Source of the DNA: Rhipicephalus microplus
Taxonomy: Eukaryota > Arthropoda > Arachnida > Ixodida > Ixodidae
NCBI RefSeq assembly: GCF_043290135.1
Contig: NC_134710.1
Coordinates: forward strand, 1,612,001 to 1,676,000
DNA: 64,000 nucleotides
Direction of reading: 5' to 3'
The notes beneath the pieces were generated by a model, which was given only the letters and a program-made list of their open reading frames with translations, was not told where the DNA came from and did no database searches. The position numbers and the translations under genes are program-made. The first letter of the stretch is position 1; each line of letters starts with the position of its first letter. Of the stretch, positions 12,001 to 21,620 are shown one piece after another.

Positions 12001-12834
12001 ACTAGTGATGCTTCAATTTAACTTGACGCTGTTAAGCCACATTTAATTACTTTTTAGCACTCTTACCTTGTAGTCTGGAAACATTTCAATTGTTTTGATG
12101 TGCATCCTTGCAGTACATCTTTTTTTCTTTGTGCCTTGGACCTTCCTCTTTTTTTTAGCGAAGGTCTTACAGTCCCAGTCACCAGCAGTACAGTCCTGCG
12201 CCTTGAAAAAAGATGCAAACGAACAGGTTATAGCCACGCTGAATTGTAGATGCAAAACTTTTTTTCTTTTGACCTTGGTTTTAACCTCGTGTTCCAGTGT
12301 AAACAAGGAAAAGTAGAAGGGAACAAATGGAGCAAGAAAAACATACACACACAGCTGCACATACCACAGGTTTCTCGCAGTGAACATTCTGACGCTCTCG
12401 GTCGAACACACAACCTTTGGTGCTCTTGCTGAGGATCCTGAATGGGCACTCGAGCTCGATCGGAAGTATGCAGCCTTTCTGCTTGGCGCTGAACAGAAGT
12501 CGTCCAGCTAAAATAACGGAACAGTTCAGAGTTAGCGCTATGGGGCCGGAGCTCTGAGATATAATATAGTTGCTTCATGTAAACGATCAGATGGCAATTA
12601 ATTGGGAAACTGAACATACTCACTTTTCTCAACATCAAAGGCAGTCGACAACTCTGTCTGAAACGATACATTTGTGCGCGCGAGGTCTCGCTCAAACTCC
12701 TTCAGCGCATCCTCGCTGTCGAGGTATCCAGTCCAGCACCGATCCGCTTTCCTTGCTTCTTTTAGGTATCGCCGCACAAGTTGTTCTTCCTCGCCAAGTT
12801 GTTCGGCAGAAGCCGCGAACGGCTCCTCAGCCAT
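9025..12834 (-). pseudogene. MULE transposase gene, four exons, broken in exon 4
   Basis: Inferred exons (minus strand): 12834-12624, 12507-12365, 12201-12067, and 11153 to 9025. Each internal junction is a GT...AG pair (donors GTGAGT, GTATGT, GTAAGA) and the reading phase carries across all three introns. The N-terminal part ends QGTKKKRCTARMHIK...FPDYK, resembling the ALS2CR8/CaRF-type DNA-binding region found on some animal MULE-like proteins. Exon 4 has LDATNKT, MIDYSKAEMNAI with DFHIEQAWDRWL, and NNGTEAQNK, matching MULE DDE-region blocks. A SWIM finger follows (CTCHDFRKHKLPCKH, near 9655-9610). Damage: a one-base change in a T run near 10455, stops near 10385 and 10195, and a shift in a TG run near 10085. 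It once encoded a protein of roughly 960 residues. Confidence 0.8.
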
Positions 12835-12889
12835 AGCTAGCGCTCGCTTGCGACCGAATGAACACAAGCCCGCAAGCGCTGCTCTTCAG

Positions 12890-13124
12890 GACACAAAACA
12901 AAACAAAAAGGGAAGCAAAAATATAACGTAACTGGCAGCAAAAAAACAAACAAACACACACACGCGCGCGAGCAATAAAAAATAAACAAAAAAGAGAACA
13001 AAAATATACAACTCGCAGAAAAAAAAGTTCGTGACGTCACACGTATTAGCCGCGCCTTCGCCCTCATGTGCACGCCAAAAAACGTCTCCCTGGCCAGTGG
13101 CTCGCGTGGCGCGAACTAGTGGCG
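12890..13124 (-). repeat. MULE right terminal inverted repeat, with internal duplication
   Basis: The reverse complement matches the left end, including the TGACGTCA palindrome (13032-13039). A block related to gagttgtatatttttgttct occurs twice in this end (also as gccagttacgttatattttt) but once in the left end. The transposase ATG at 12834 sits about 55 bp inside, so this end probably served as the promoter. Confidence 0.7.
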
Positions 13125-13148
13125 AGATTTGTAAATGTCGCGCACGCG

Positions 13149-13283
13149 CATAAAAGCGCAAAGGCGGCGCTTGTCAGGTTTTGTCTGCTACTCTTCGCCT
13201 TTTCGCTTGCCGAGCGCTTTCGTTGTTCCGCGGCGCGATTCATGCCGCCGCTGTTCTGCCGGTGCCCTGTTAGGCAATCAGCA
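13149..13283 (+). promoter_or_regulatory. Candidate promoter plus short first exon
   Basis: A CpG-rich stretch with a TATA-like ataaaag near 13150. About 90 bp downstream is an ATG opening MPPLFCRCPVRQSAG, which runs into a possible splice donor (cagcag followed by gtacaaa). It points away from the MULE gene. It could be a host first exon or chance. I do not recognise the protein and see no second exon. Confidence 0.3.
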
Positions 13284-13469
13284 GGTACAAAAAAGGTGCA
13301 ACTTGTTTCTTGCTGGGGTTTCTGACCCCTTCTATGCGATTCACGCCCACAATAGTCTATTTTGATAAAACGAGATAAACAATGAAGAGTCATGCGTTTA
13401 AAGTATAGGTACGTTATTAAGCACCTAATAATAATATATAAAAGTGTTTCGCATGACAGAACAGCGATA

Positions 13470-13658
13470 TAATTATGAGAGACGACACGGTTGAAGGCTC
13501 TAGAAATATAAACCACCTAGGGTTTCTTAACGCGCACCAAAATTTAAGGACACGCGCCTCGAGCATTCCCGCCTCCATCGATAATGTGGCTGCCGCTGCC
13601 GGGATTTGATCCCGTGACCTGCAGGTCAACATTTGTGCACCTTACACCATCGTGGCGA
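13470..13658 (-). mobile_element. Diverged Ruka-related SINE
   Basis: The minus strand starts ctcgccacgatggtgtaagg, has a B-box-like gggatcaaatcccgg, and continues through the Ruka-type body (gatggaggcgggaatg, then ttaagaaaccctaggtgg). It is more diverged than the other copies, with a degraded A box. No clear target duplication. Confidence 0.7.
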
Positions 13659-13725
13659 GTCAGGTAAACACTTGCGGAAGAAATGTCTTAGAAGACTCTC
13701 AATACTTTAGAAGACTCTCACCTGT

Positions 13726-13938
13726 TCACCATGGCACCGGCGGCACACTGACTGCATTCTTCAGTGTAGAGCTCGGCTGTGGAAGCCTTTCATCCTCATG
13801 AATCCTGGCCATGCCACATCCAAGAGCTGGCGCCATCGAAAATTTGTTCAGTGAATAATCACGCCCCAGCTGTGCATTTCTGTGAAAGCGATAACGAAGC
13901 CCATCACTTGCGTAACCTATAGCGTCAATACTCACCAA
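13726..13938 (-). other. Possible exon, protein not recognised
   Basis: A 70-codon minus-strand frame with ordinary amino-acid composition (GLRYRFHRNAQLGRDYSLNK, then ERLPQPSSTLKNAVSVPP). It stops just before an aacag/gtgagagt donor-like site, and possible acceptors (ctatag, cgcaag) lie at its upstream edge. The stop inside the would-be exon argues against a simple internal exon. I cannot name it. It may be a decayed exon or an unlisted element. Confidence 0.25.
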
Positions 13939-14034
13939 ATGTTAGTCGCAAGCGTTGCGCAAGCACTTGAACCTGCAGGATACTTTTGATAACAGACAAG
14001 AAACTTAGTGCTTAATGCAACGGGCGTAGCCAGC

Positions 14035-14075
14035 CCCGCCAAGGTGGTCTAGTGGCTAAGGTAGTCGGCTGCTGA
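14035..14075 (+). mobile_element. Ruka-like SINE head fragment
   Basis: Forty-one bases matching the SINE start (gccccgccaaggtggtctag through gtcggctgctga). It is cut off where Penelope-related sequence begins, consistent with a later insertion or deletion. Confidence 0.65.
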
Positions 14076-14189
14076 ATAAGAATGCCTGAATTGAATAGTC
14101 GATTTCGCGACGAAACCACGACCACAAAAACTAAGAAAATACATGGACAGGACGGGTGCTCACTAGCAGCTGCTTGCACCATATAGTAA

Positions 14190-14853
14190 TAAGGTTACAC
14201 ACAACCTTAAAAAGGTGGCGAGTCGGCATAAAGTACTGCTGAAGTTCGCCGCTCCTAACAAACTAGCAAAGTTGCACCTGTGCATCACTGGAAATCATGC
14301 TCAGCAGCTGAAATTCTGTAAAAAGAAGCATACGTGGCCATTTACGAAGTGTGCCACTGAAGTAGTTTACAAAATACCCCTATCATGCAGAAAGAGACAT
14401 GTTAGCCAGACGACGGGGCCCTGCGTGAATTATCGAGCGAGGGAACACACTCTTACGGTAAAGAATAACGACGGTGCCCATTAAGCGCGCATGTCACTTC
14501 ATGTGGATTCATACAAAGAGAAATTTTGGAGGCCTTTCACAAAAGAAACGGGGTATGAATTGCGTTAGCAGAACTTCACTAATCCTGTATGAGTCGGAAG
14601 CACGGTATCTAGCGATCATTTGTCCTATAGCGTGACTAATAAAGCGACGGCACGAGTACGTTGCACATGCGATGACGAAAAGTGGGTTTATATCAGCTTG
14701 TTTCCTCAAGGAATAAACAGTTGCAAATGAGCGTCCATGCCGTTTATGTGCTTTCTTCGTTTGTTTGGTCGTCTTTTTGGTGCAAAATTGACTAATGTTT
14801 AAGTAAAACATGTGCCAACTATCCGAACAACGTGTTCTACTCGATATTAATGC
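14190..14853 (+). pseudogene. Penelope-like element remnant, copy 2
   Basis: The plus strand encodes VTHNLKKVASRHKVLLKFAA then PNKLAKL, the conserved linker downstream of a Penelope reverse transcriptase. A degraded GIY-YIG region follows (VYKIPLSCRKRHVSQTTGPC, NYRAREH), in which the YIG signature reads VSQ. Farther on, other frames hold EILEAFHKRNG-like and LYESEA-like pieces, showing frameshifts. The nuclease would be inactive. It is directly followed by the 14854-15015 repeat. Confidence 0.7.
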
Positions 14854-15015
14854 CGCTGCTGCACATGTAAGCAACTATAGCACATGCAGCAAGCTTAGAA
14901 CTGTGAAAAAAAGCAGGGTTATACAGTACCTGATAGGAGGCACTTTCAATATATTTCTTCGTAAATATAGGGCTTAATAAATGCATGACCTTCTGCTGTG
15001 TTCATGACATGCTAT
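14854..15015. repeat. Dispersed repeat, copy 2, interrupted by an LTR
   Basis: Second copy of the repeat at 1-165. Its match to copy 1 ends exactly where the Ty3 LTR begins at 15016 (gctat followed by TGCCAC), so the LTR element probably inserted into it. The continuation seen in copy 1 (agagtgatttgatgcc) is not found on the far side of the composite. Confidence 0.6.
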
Positions 15016-15390
15016 TGCCACGGGGTCGTGACGTGGCCGAAGACAGGACACTTTGTGTTGGAATTTAACTGTTTATTTGGGCGAACCTGTGTCCGGTAAA
15101 TGGAAAGTCCGATTACAGTAATAGCGGCGAACGGAGCGTCGGCCGTCGATAAACTACTGACAAGCGGCGAAGCGCGTCGGCATTTATACTCTTGCCGTCG
15201 AATGTTCTAGCGTTATCGCTGGCGGTGGCGTAGGTTCCAGAATAATCTGTACAGTTCGCAGAGTAGGCGTGATCTTATCAAAATGATCTACTACAGTCCG
15301 GAAGCTTCTCGAAAACTGCAGGCGCGGTTTGCGCTGAGAATTGTGTAGTATTTTGCGACGATAACAAAACTTGGTAAATGGAACGTGGCA
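15016..15390 (-). repeat. LTR of decayed Ty3/Gypsy copy A (3' LTR)
   Basis: A 375-bp LTR with inverted ends TGCCAC...GTGGCA. On the minus strand it is preceded by a purine tract (agaagggggcaa), the expected polypurine primer, so this is the 3' LTR of a minus-strand element. A TATA-like gagtataaatgcc lies near 15190 (minus). A related solo LTR is at 61977-62610. Confidence 0.85.
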
Positions 15391-15411
15391 TTGCCCCCTT
15401 CTGAAAAAGGC

Positions 15412-18400
15412 ATCATCCCGATGCTTTAACTAAAGATGAAGGTACAACAATAATGCAAGAAAGTACAATGAATAAATTACGATACAACAATAATACAAAA
15501 AAACACTGTTTCAGTTTGTTAACGCGCATGAAACGGCTTGAGGCGCGCGACATGGACGACTTCAGGTCGCGATCGGCGTCGTTGAGAGTTCGTGATGCCG
15601 TCGGGGACAACCTCCTAATCAAGTGGGCCGAGACGTTGAACCACCCTGTACAGTCCGAAGTACCGGCGCAGAAGCTTTTCACTTAGTCCACGTCAGCGTC
15701 CACACCCAAACACGTTCACCGGGCTGGTATTCCACGAAGCGTCGTCGAAGATTGTAACGTTGTAACGGCGGCTGTCGGTCGTCTGTTGATACTTGATACG
15801 GAGACGCGCGAGTTGTCGGGATTCTTCGGCTCGTTGAAGGTACTCACTCACATCGAGGTTTTTTTCGTCGGTGACGTTGGGTAACATGGCATCGAGCGTA
15901 GTTGCCGGGCTCCTTCCGTAGACATTGCCAGCATGTCGGCGATCGTCTTGTTAAGCCGCTCGGTGAGGCCGTTGGTCTGTGGGTGGTACGCTGTTGTCCG
16001 GCGGTGGTTTGTCTGGCTGTATGCCAAGATCGTTTGAGTTAAGTCGGCAGTAAATTCCGTTCCTCTGTTGGTGTTAAGACCTCCGGGCGCCGTGACGTAG
16101 GACGATATTTTCGACGAAGAACTTAGCTACCTCGGATGCACTGCCTTTGGGAAGGGCTTTTGTCTCGGCGTAGCGGGTGAGGTAGTCGGTAGCTACCACG
16201 ATCCACTTGTTTCCAAAGCCGACGTCGGGAACGGTCCCAGTAGATCCATATTAATCTGCTGGAAAGGTCGGCAAGGTGGTTCAATTGGCTGCAGAAGTCC
16301 CGTTAGCCTTGTCGGCGATGTCTTGCGTCGCTGACAGTCCCGGCATGTCCTCACATAACAAGTGACGTCAGTGGTAAGACGTGACCAGTAGTACGTTTCT
16401 TGTATCCTCGTGAGCGTGCGAGAAACACCGAGGTACCCTGCCGTCGGATCATCGTGAAGGGCCTGCAGGACTTCTGGTCGCAGAGGTGAACGCACCACAA
16501 GGAGGTACTTAGCTCGAAGCGGTGAAAAGTTTTTCTTTTGTAGAAGACCGTTTCGCAGGAAGATCGACGCAAGTGCGCGCTTGAATACCTTCGGGACTTT
16601 GGTGGTCCTGCCTTCGAGGTATTCTATTAGGGCCTTAAGTTCCAGGTCAGCCCGCTGTCGTTCAGCGAAGTCGTCGGTAGTTATCGTTCCCAAGAAGTAG
16701 TCGTCATCCGGGTCGTCGGGTGGTGGTTGGTCGACAGGCGCACGAGAGAGACAGTCGGCGTCGTAGTGTTTCTTGCCGGACTTGTAAATGACAGTAATGT
16801 CATATTCTTGAAGTCTCATGCTCCATCATGCGAGGCGACCTGAAGGGTCCTTCAAGGTGGCTAGCCAACACAAGGCGTGGTGGTCGCGCACAACTTTGAA
16901 GGGCCTGCCATAGGGGTAGGGGCGAAATTTCGACGTGGCACAGATGATGGCGAGGCACTCCTTTTCTGTTGTGGAATAATTGGCTTCTGCTTTGGAGAGC
17001 GATCGGCTGGCGTAACTAATAACCCTTTCAAGTCCGTCAGTCCTCTGCACAAGAACGGCGTCAAGACCTACGCTGCTTGCGTCAGTGTGTATTTCTGTCT
17101 CGGCGAATTCGTCCAAATGGGCAAGTAACGGAGGCGTCTGGAGGCGATGTTTCAGCTCCTGGAAAGCGTGTTCCTGCGGCGTTTCCCACTTAAACTCCAC
17201 GTCGGCCTTGGTAAGGTTAGTGAGAGGATCGGCCATGCGGGCGAAGTTTTTCACGAACCGCCTATAATAGGCGCACAGGCCCAGAAATCGGCGCACCACC
17301 TTCTTGTCTGTGGGCGGCGGGAAGTCAGCGATGGCGGCTGTTTTCCGTGGATTGGGACGAACTCCAGACTTGCTAATAACGTGCCCCGGAAACAAGAGCT
17401 CCTCGTACGCAAATCTGCACTTTTCTGGATTCAGTGTGAGTCCGGACGTCTTGATGGCTTGAAGTACAGCTTTAAGGCGCCGAAGATGCTCATCAAAACT
17501 CGTGGAAAACACCACGACGTTGTTCAAGTACACAAGGAGAGTCTGCTACTTCAATCCTACCAGTACTGTATCCATAACGCGCTGAAAGGTTGCAGGCACT
17601 GAGCAAAGACCGAAGGGATCACCTTAAATTCGAAGAGGCCGTCCGGTGTTATGAACGCCGTCTTCTCTCGGTCTCTTTCGTCGACTTCGATTTGCCAATG
17701 GCCAGTCTTGAGGTCCATTGACGAAAAGTACTTGGCGTTATGGAGCCGATCAAGCGCGTCGTCTATTCGTGGGAGAGGATACACGTCCTTTCTTGTGATT
17801 TTGTTCAGGCGGCGATAATCGGCGTAGAAACGTAGGGTCCCATCCTTTTTCTTCACTAACACCACGGGGGATGCCCATGGACCCTTGGACGGCTGGATAA
17901 TGTCATCCCGCAGTATTTCATCAAATTGTCTCTCCATGGCCTCACGTTCTCGCGTCGAAACCCTGTACGGACTCTGACGGAGTGGTCTGGCATTTTCTTA
18001 GGTTATGATGGGATCTTTCGTGATTGGGGTCTGCCAAAGTTTTGACGACAACGAAAAGCAATCTTCGTATTGCAAGAGCAGGGCCTTGAGCTGTTCTTGC
18101 TTATGGTTCGGAAGTCTGGGATTGACATCGAAAGCTATGGGAGGGGCTTGGTTCATCTGAGCAGGTTCCGCAGAATCGGCGAGGGCGAAAGCACTGGTGG
18201 CTTCGACAATTTCTTCGATGTATGCGACCGTTCTTCCTTTGTTCACATGTTTGTAGTCATTGCTGTAATTTGTGAGCATAACCGTTGCTTTGCCTCCCCG
18301 CAGCTCTGCAATTCCTCTTGCGACGCAAATATTTCGGGTGACCAGCAGATGCTGACTGCCTTCAACGACGCCTTCGAAGTCAGGTGATTTAGGAGCGCCG

Positions 18401-19469
18401 ACTGAAATAATGACGCTTGAGCGAGGCGGTATGGTGACTTGTTCTTGCAGCGCATTCAAGGCATGGTTTCCTGACAGCGTGCGTGGCGGTAGTGCTTCTT
18501 CTGTGGATAACGTTATCGACTTTGTTTTTAGATTGATGACAGCACCATGAAAGCATAAGAAGTCCATGCCAAGGATGACATCTCTCGAGCAATGCTGTAA
18601 AACTACGAAGTCTGTAGGATAAATACGGCCTTTATTCGCTGTGCAGATTCCTGCAGGCGTTACAAGATGACCTTCTACTGTGCGGATTTCAGGGCCTTCC
18701 CAAGCTGTCCTAACTTTTTTTTACTTCGCGGCGAACGACCCACTGATGACGGAGTAGTCGGCTTCAGTATCGACGAGAGTGGTCACACTGTGGCCATCAA
18801 TAAGAACGTCGAGGTCGCTAGTTCGCCGTCTCGCATTAGAGTTAGGGCGTGGCGTTGAGTCACGGCTGCATCGGCTTGTTCCGCTGCTTCCATGTTGCGT
18901 CGTCAGGTCACCTTCGGTAAGTGAGGTTTCGCCATCAGGGCTTTGCCTGGTTGGCGTTGTGTTCGGAAAGCTCCATCGCGGCGTCGTCGTCGTCGGAGGA
19001 TCTTCGGTAGTTCGTCGCACAGCAACCGCCCCTCCATCGGTTGCTGCCCTTAGTTACCCGGATATGGGCTAGGAGACCGGCGTCGCGTTGGGCTAGAGTA
19101 CTGCTGGTGGTGCGGCGACATGCTTCGGCTGGACGAAGACGAACGGAAAGGACTTTGTGGTGTCCATTGAGTTCCTGTCAGGTAGTCGGCAATGTCACGT
19201 GGCCGTTCTCCTGGCTGTAGATGCGGTGCATTGACGGTGAAGCCACGCAGTCCCATCTGTCGGTACTGGCAACGACGGTATGTGTGTCCGGCCTCGCCGC
19301 AGTGGTAGCAGAGCGGGCGGTGAACAGGGGCGCGCCAGACGTCAGTCTTCTTCGGTGCACTGCGCTGGGCCGCTGGAGAACGGTAGGACGTCGGTGGGGG
19401 TGGTGGCAGCGGTGGCGTCCGGCGACGGAAGTGCGATGGGGCAGCGTTTTGGTGTGCGCGTGAAGGAGG
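15412..19469 (-). pseudogene. Ty3/Gypsy copy A: gag C-terminus, protease, RT, RNase H, integrase
   Basis: Order on the minus strand: Gag zinc knuckle CYHCGEAGHTYRRC near 19300; protease near 18770 (TLVDTEADYSV); RT in two frames, 17937-17557 (ADYRRLN, MDLKTGHWQIEVDE) and 17533-16826; RNase H ([10 protein letters not shown]); integrase zinc region and core from 16819 to about 15412. This is the normal Ty3 order. Damage includes the protease DTG read as DTE, the RT box read as YLNN in place of YLDD, a zinc-binding His lost (AGYLGVS), a core Asp read as Asn (NTNRGTEF), and several frameshifts. The N-terminal part of gag is missing: the copy joins plus-strand copy B at 19469/19470. It cannot encode a working element. 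Confidence 0.85.
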
Positions 19470-19530
19470 GGCGTCACGGCCACGTCACGACCCCGTGACA
19501 TCTGGTGGAGGTGCTGCTTCTTTGATGTTC
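19470..19530 (+). repeat. 5' LTR stub and primer binding site of Ty3 copy B
   Basis: The last 26 bp or so of the same LTR, now in plus orientation (cggccacgtcacgaccccgt), end at gaca. Two bases later comes TGGTGGAGGTGCTGC, a typical Ty3 primer binding site position and start. The rest of the 5' LTR is absent, replaced by inverted copy A. Confidence 0.65.
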
Positions 19531-19578
19531 TAGACGCACCCTTCAAGCCGCGACCCCAGCCAAAGCGGCAAAGGAGAC

Positions 19579-20461
19579 ATGGACGCTAACCCTGAACAGC
19601 GAACAAGCCGTAGGCAGAGGGGACTACAACCAGAGTACGGGCCTCTCCCTGAAGCAGCCAGGCAGACCCGGATCCCGACATCAACTACTGCAAGCATGAC
19701 CGCCCCCGTGCAGCCTGCACCATTCCTGCTCCGGCAGCCCAAAGAGCCGCCAACTTTCCGCGGTTCGCCACTGGAAGACTCGGAAAGCTGGATCGAAAGG
19801 TTCGACCGCGTCGCCGCCTTCAATGACTGGAGAGACGATGACAAGCTCCGAAATGTGTATTTCGCCTTAGAAGATGCTGCTCGGACCTGGTTCGAGAATC
19901 AAGAGCGAAGCCTTACAACGTGGGGTGTCTTTCGCGCCAGGTTCCTCACCACTTTCGCAAGTGTGGTGCGCAAGGAGAAGGCCGCAGCTCTCCTCGAAAC
20001 CCGCATGCAGATGCCAAATGAAAACGGGGCGATATTCACGGAAGATACGATTAAACTCTTCCGCCACGCTGACTCCGACATGTCCGAGGAGAAGGTGCGT
20101 CTACTTATTCGAGGAGTAAAGCCGGAACTCTTCGCCGGGCTGCTCAGAAACCCGCCTAAGACGGTCGCCGAATTCATTTCAGAAGCATCTACGATAGAGA
20201 AGACGCTCGAGATGCGCACGCGGCAATATAACCGTAGCTTCTCGTCTACAAGCTACGCCGGCATTCAAGCGCTTGGAACCACTGACTTGCGTGAGACAAT
20301 CCGAGCGATCGTGCAAGAAGAACTGCGAAAATTACTTCCTTCAGCGCAGCCACACGTGGAATCCATCGTGGACCTCGTACGCCAGAAGATCCTGCAATCG
20401 CTGGGCGTTTCTCAGCCTCAAGAGCCTCAGCTGCAAGCCATAAGCTATGCTGCTGCAGCAC
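19579..20461 (+). pseudogene. Ty3/Gypsy copy B gag, N-terminal part (split by insertion)
   Basis: An uninterrupted 294-codon Gag start with the capsid pattern PPTFRGSPLEDSESWIERFD, then AAFNDW. It continues through the capsid C-terminal helices and a polar linker to ISYAAAA. The frame is cut at 20461 by the complete LTR element and resumes, in phase, after the duplicated target at 26985-26989. Gag packages element RNA into particles. Apart from the insertion, this half shows no stop. Confidence 0.85.
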
Positions 20462-21352
20462 TGTGATGCGGGTTCTTGTTGCTGATTTGTTTCTCCTGGT
20501 TGAGCCCCGGAGAGTTTTTCTAATAAGGACAAAGCCGTTTGCTTAACAAACAACACCTAAACATTTACTGCAGAACTGAAGCAAAACTCAAACACAAACT
20601 GCAAGAAATGAGTAGCTGGCTAAAAGCGGGATTTAGAAGGAAAACAAACATCTAAAGTCCCGAAACTGCCGACGGAAAGTCACAGCTACATGATGCAGTT
20701 CTGACGCGGTGATTCGGCGGTGCAGGGAAGAGAGCAAGTTCGATCTCACCAAAACGTTGCTGCTGTAATGGTGGCGACGGCGTGTACCGATGCCCGCTGG
20801 CGGCGACGATGGAACGGGACTCGCTCGGTGATGCCTGTGGCGGCCCAGATTCGCCCGAAGAGGTGGCTGGTTGCAAGGCTCAGGCCCGTGACCCGAACTG
20901 CCGTTGCTGCACCCGCACCGGAATCTGCAGGCCTTGGTCTCGACCGTTGAGGCAGCTCGCCGTCCTTGGAAGGCGTTGTCCGGAGGTCCAGACCGGGTGA
21001 AGTCCAGAAGGCTCAGGTCTGCCACCCGACTGCCTGTCTTCAGCTCCCAGCTGTGACCTTCCTCTTGCCTCGTTCACCTCGAACCCCTAGCTCTTTTGCC
21101 CTTCAGGATTGGCTTCCTCTGGGGCACACTTGTCTCGTCCCGATTGGCCTTTCAAAACTCCGTGGTGATCAGCCATTGGCCCTTGTTTGCTTTATGGTCT
21201 TGGATGCTTGCGCTCCACGCTCTCACGTGTACCGGTCCTCGGCGTCGTCGTTGTTCAGGCGACCCAGCACGTGCACTCGGTCATCCTTTAATTTCGCGCA
21301 CTTTTCAATCATTCACAATTACGCGCACCAGTCGCATCACCATCGCATCACA
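20462..21352 (-). repeat. 3' LTR of the Gmr1-like element
   Basis: An 891-bp direct repeat of 26094-26984, bounded by TG...CA inside an 8-bp inverted terminus. It is left of the ORF, so for this minus-strand element it is the 3' LTR. Short open frames inside it are identical in both LTRs and have no recognisable product. Confidence 0.93.
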
Positions 21353-21372
21353 ATGGCCCCCTTTCGAAGAAG
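21353..21372 (-). other. Polypurine tract of the Gmr1-like element
   Basis: The minus strand reads cttcgaaagggggccat immediately next to the 3' LTR. This G/A-rich tract in this position is the usual primer for plus-strand DNA synthesis. The 21373-21620 stretch between it and the stop codon is 3' untranslated sequence. Confidence 0.75.
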
Positions 21373-21620
21373 TTTTTCCCGTTGAAAAACTGTCGTTCGA
21401 TGCGCACCACACAAGCTATCACAACACACCGATGGCACCACACCGCTTCTTCGTTGACATGTCTCACGTCGAAACACCGAGTCCACAGAACGTAACATTC
21501 AACCAACAACAATAAAAAAAGTTTTTGGCAGCAACTAAGAACAGTACAAATACAGTCATTAACTCCAGTAACAGTCCACCACACAAGCATAACCTTGTAA
21601 TAATAACACACAGAACATAT

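Larger units (their letters stand above)
6853..13124 (-). mobile_element. MULE-type DNA transposon with inverted ends
   Basis: The outer 200 bp or so at the left matches the reverse complement of the right end. The shared core includes ggcgtgcacatg, the palindrome gtgacgtcacgaac and long T runs followed by tatatttttgtt. Between the ends lies a minus-strand transposase gene with MULE catalytic motifs and a SWIM zinc finger. MULEs move by cut-and-paste and usually make 8-9 bp target duplications; I could not fix the exact ends or find the duplication. The element is about 6.3 kb and the transposase is broken. Confidence 0.75.

Noticed and set aside
20633..21385. 130- to 139-codon frames in the LTR (same frames at 26265-27146)
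   Set aside because: They are carried identically in both LTRs, overlap on both strands and have no motif. They are LTR sequence, not genes.
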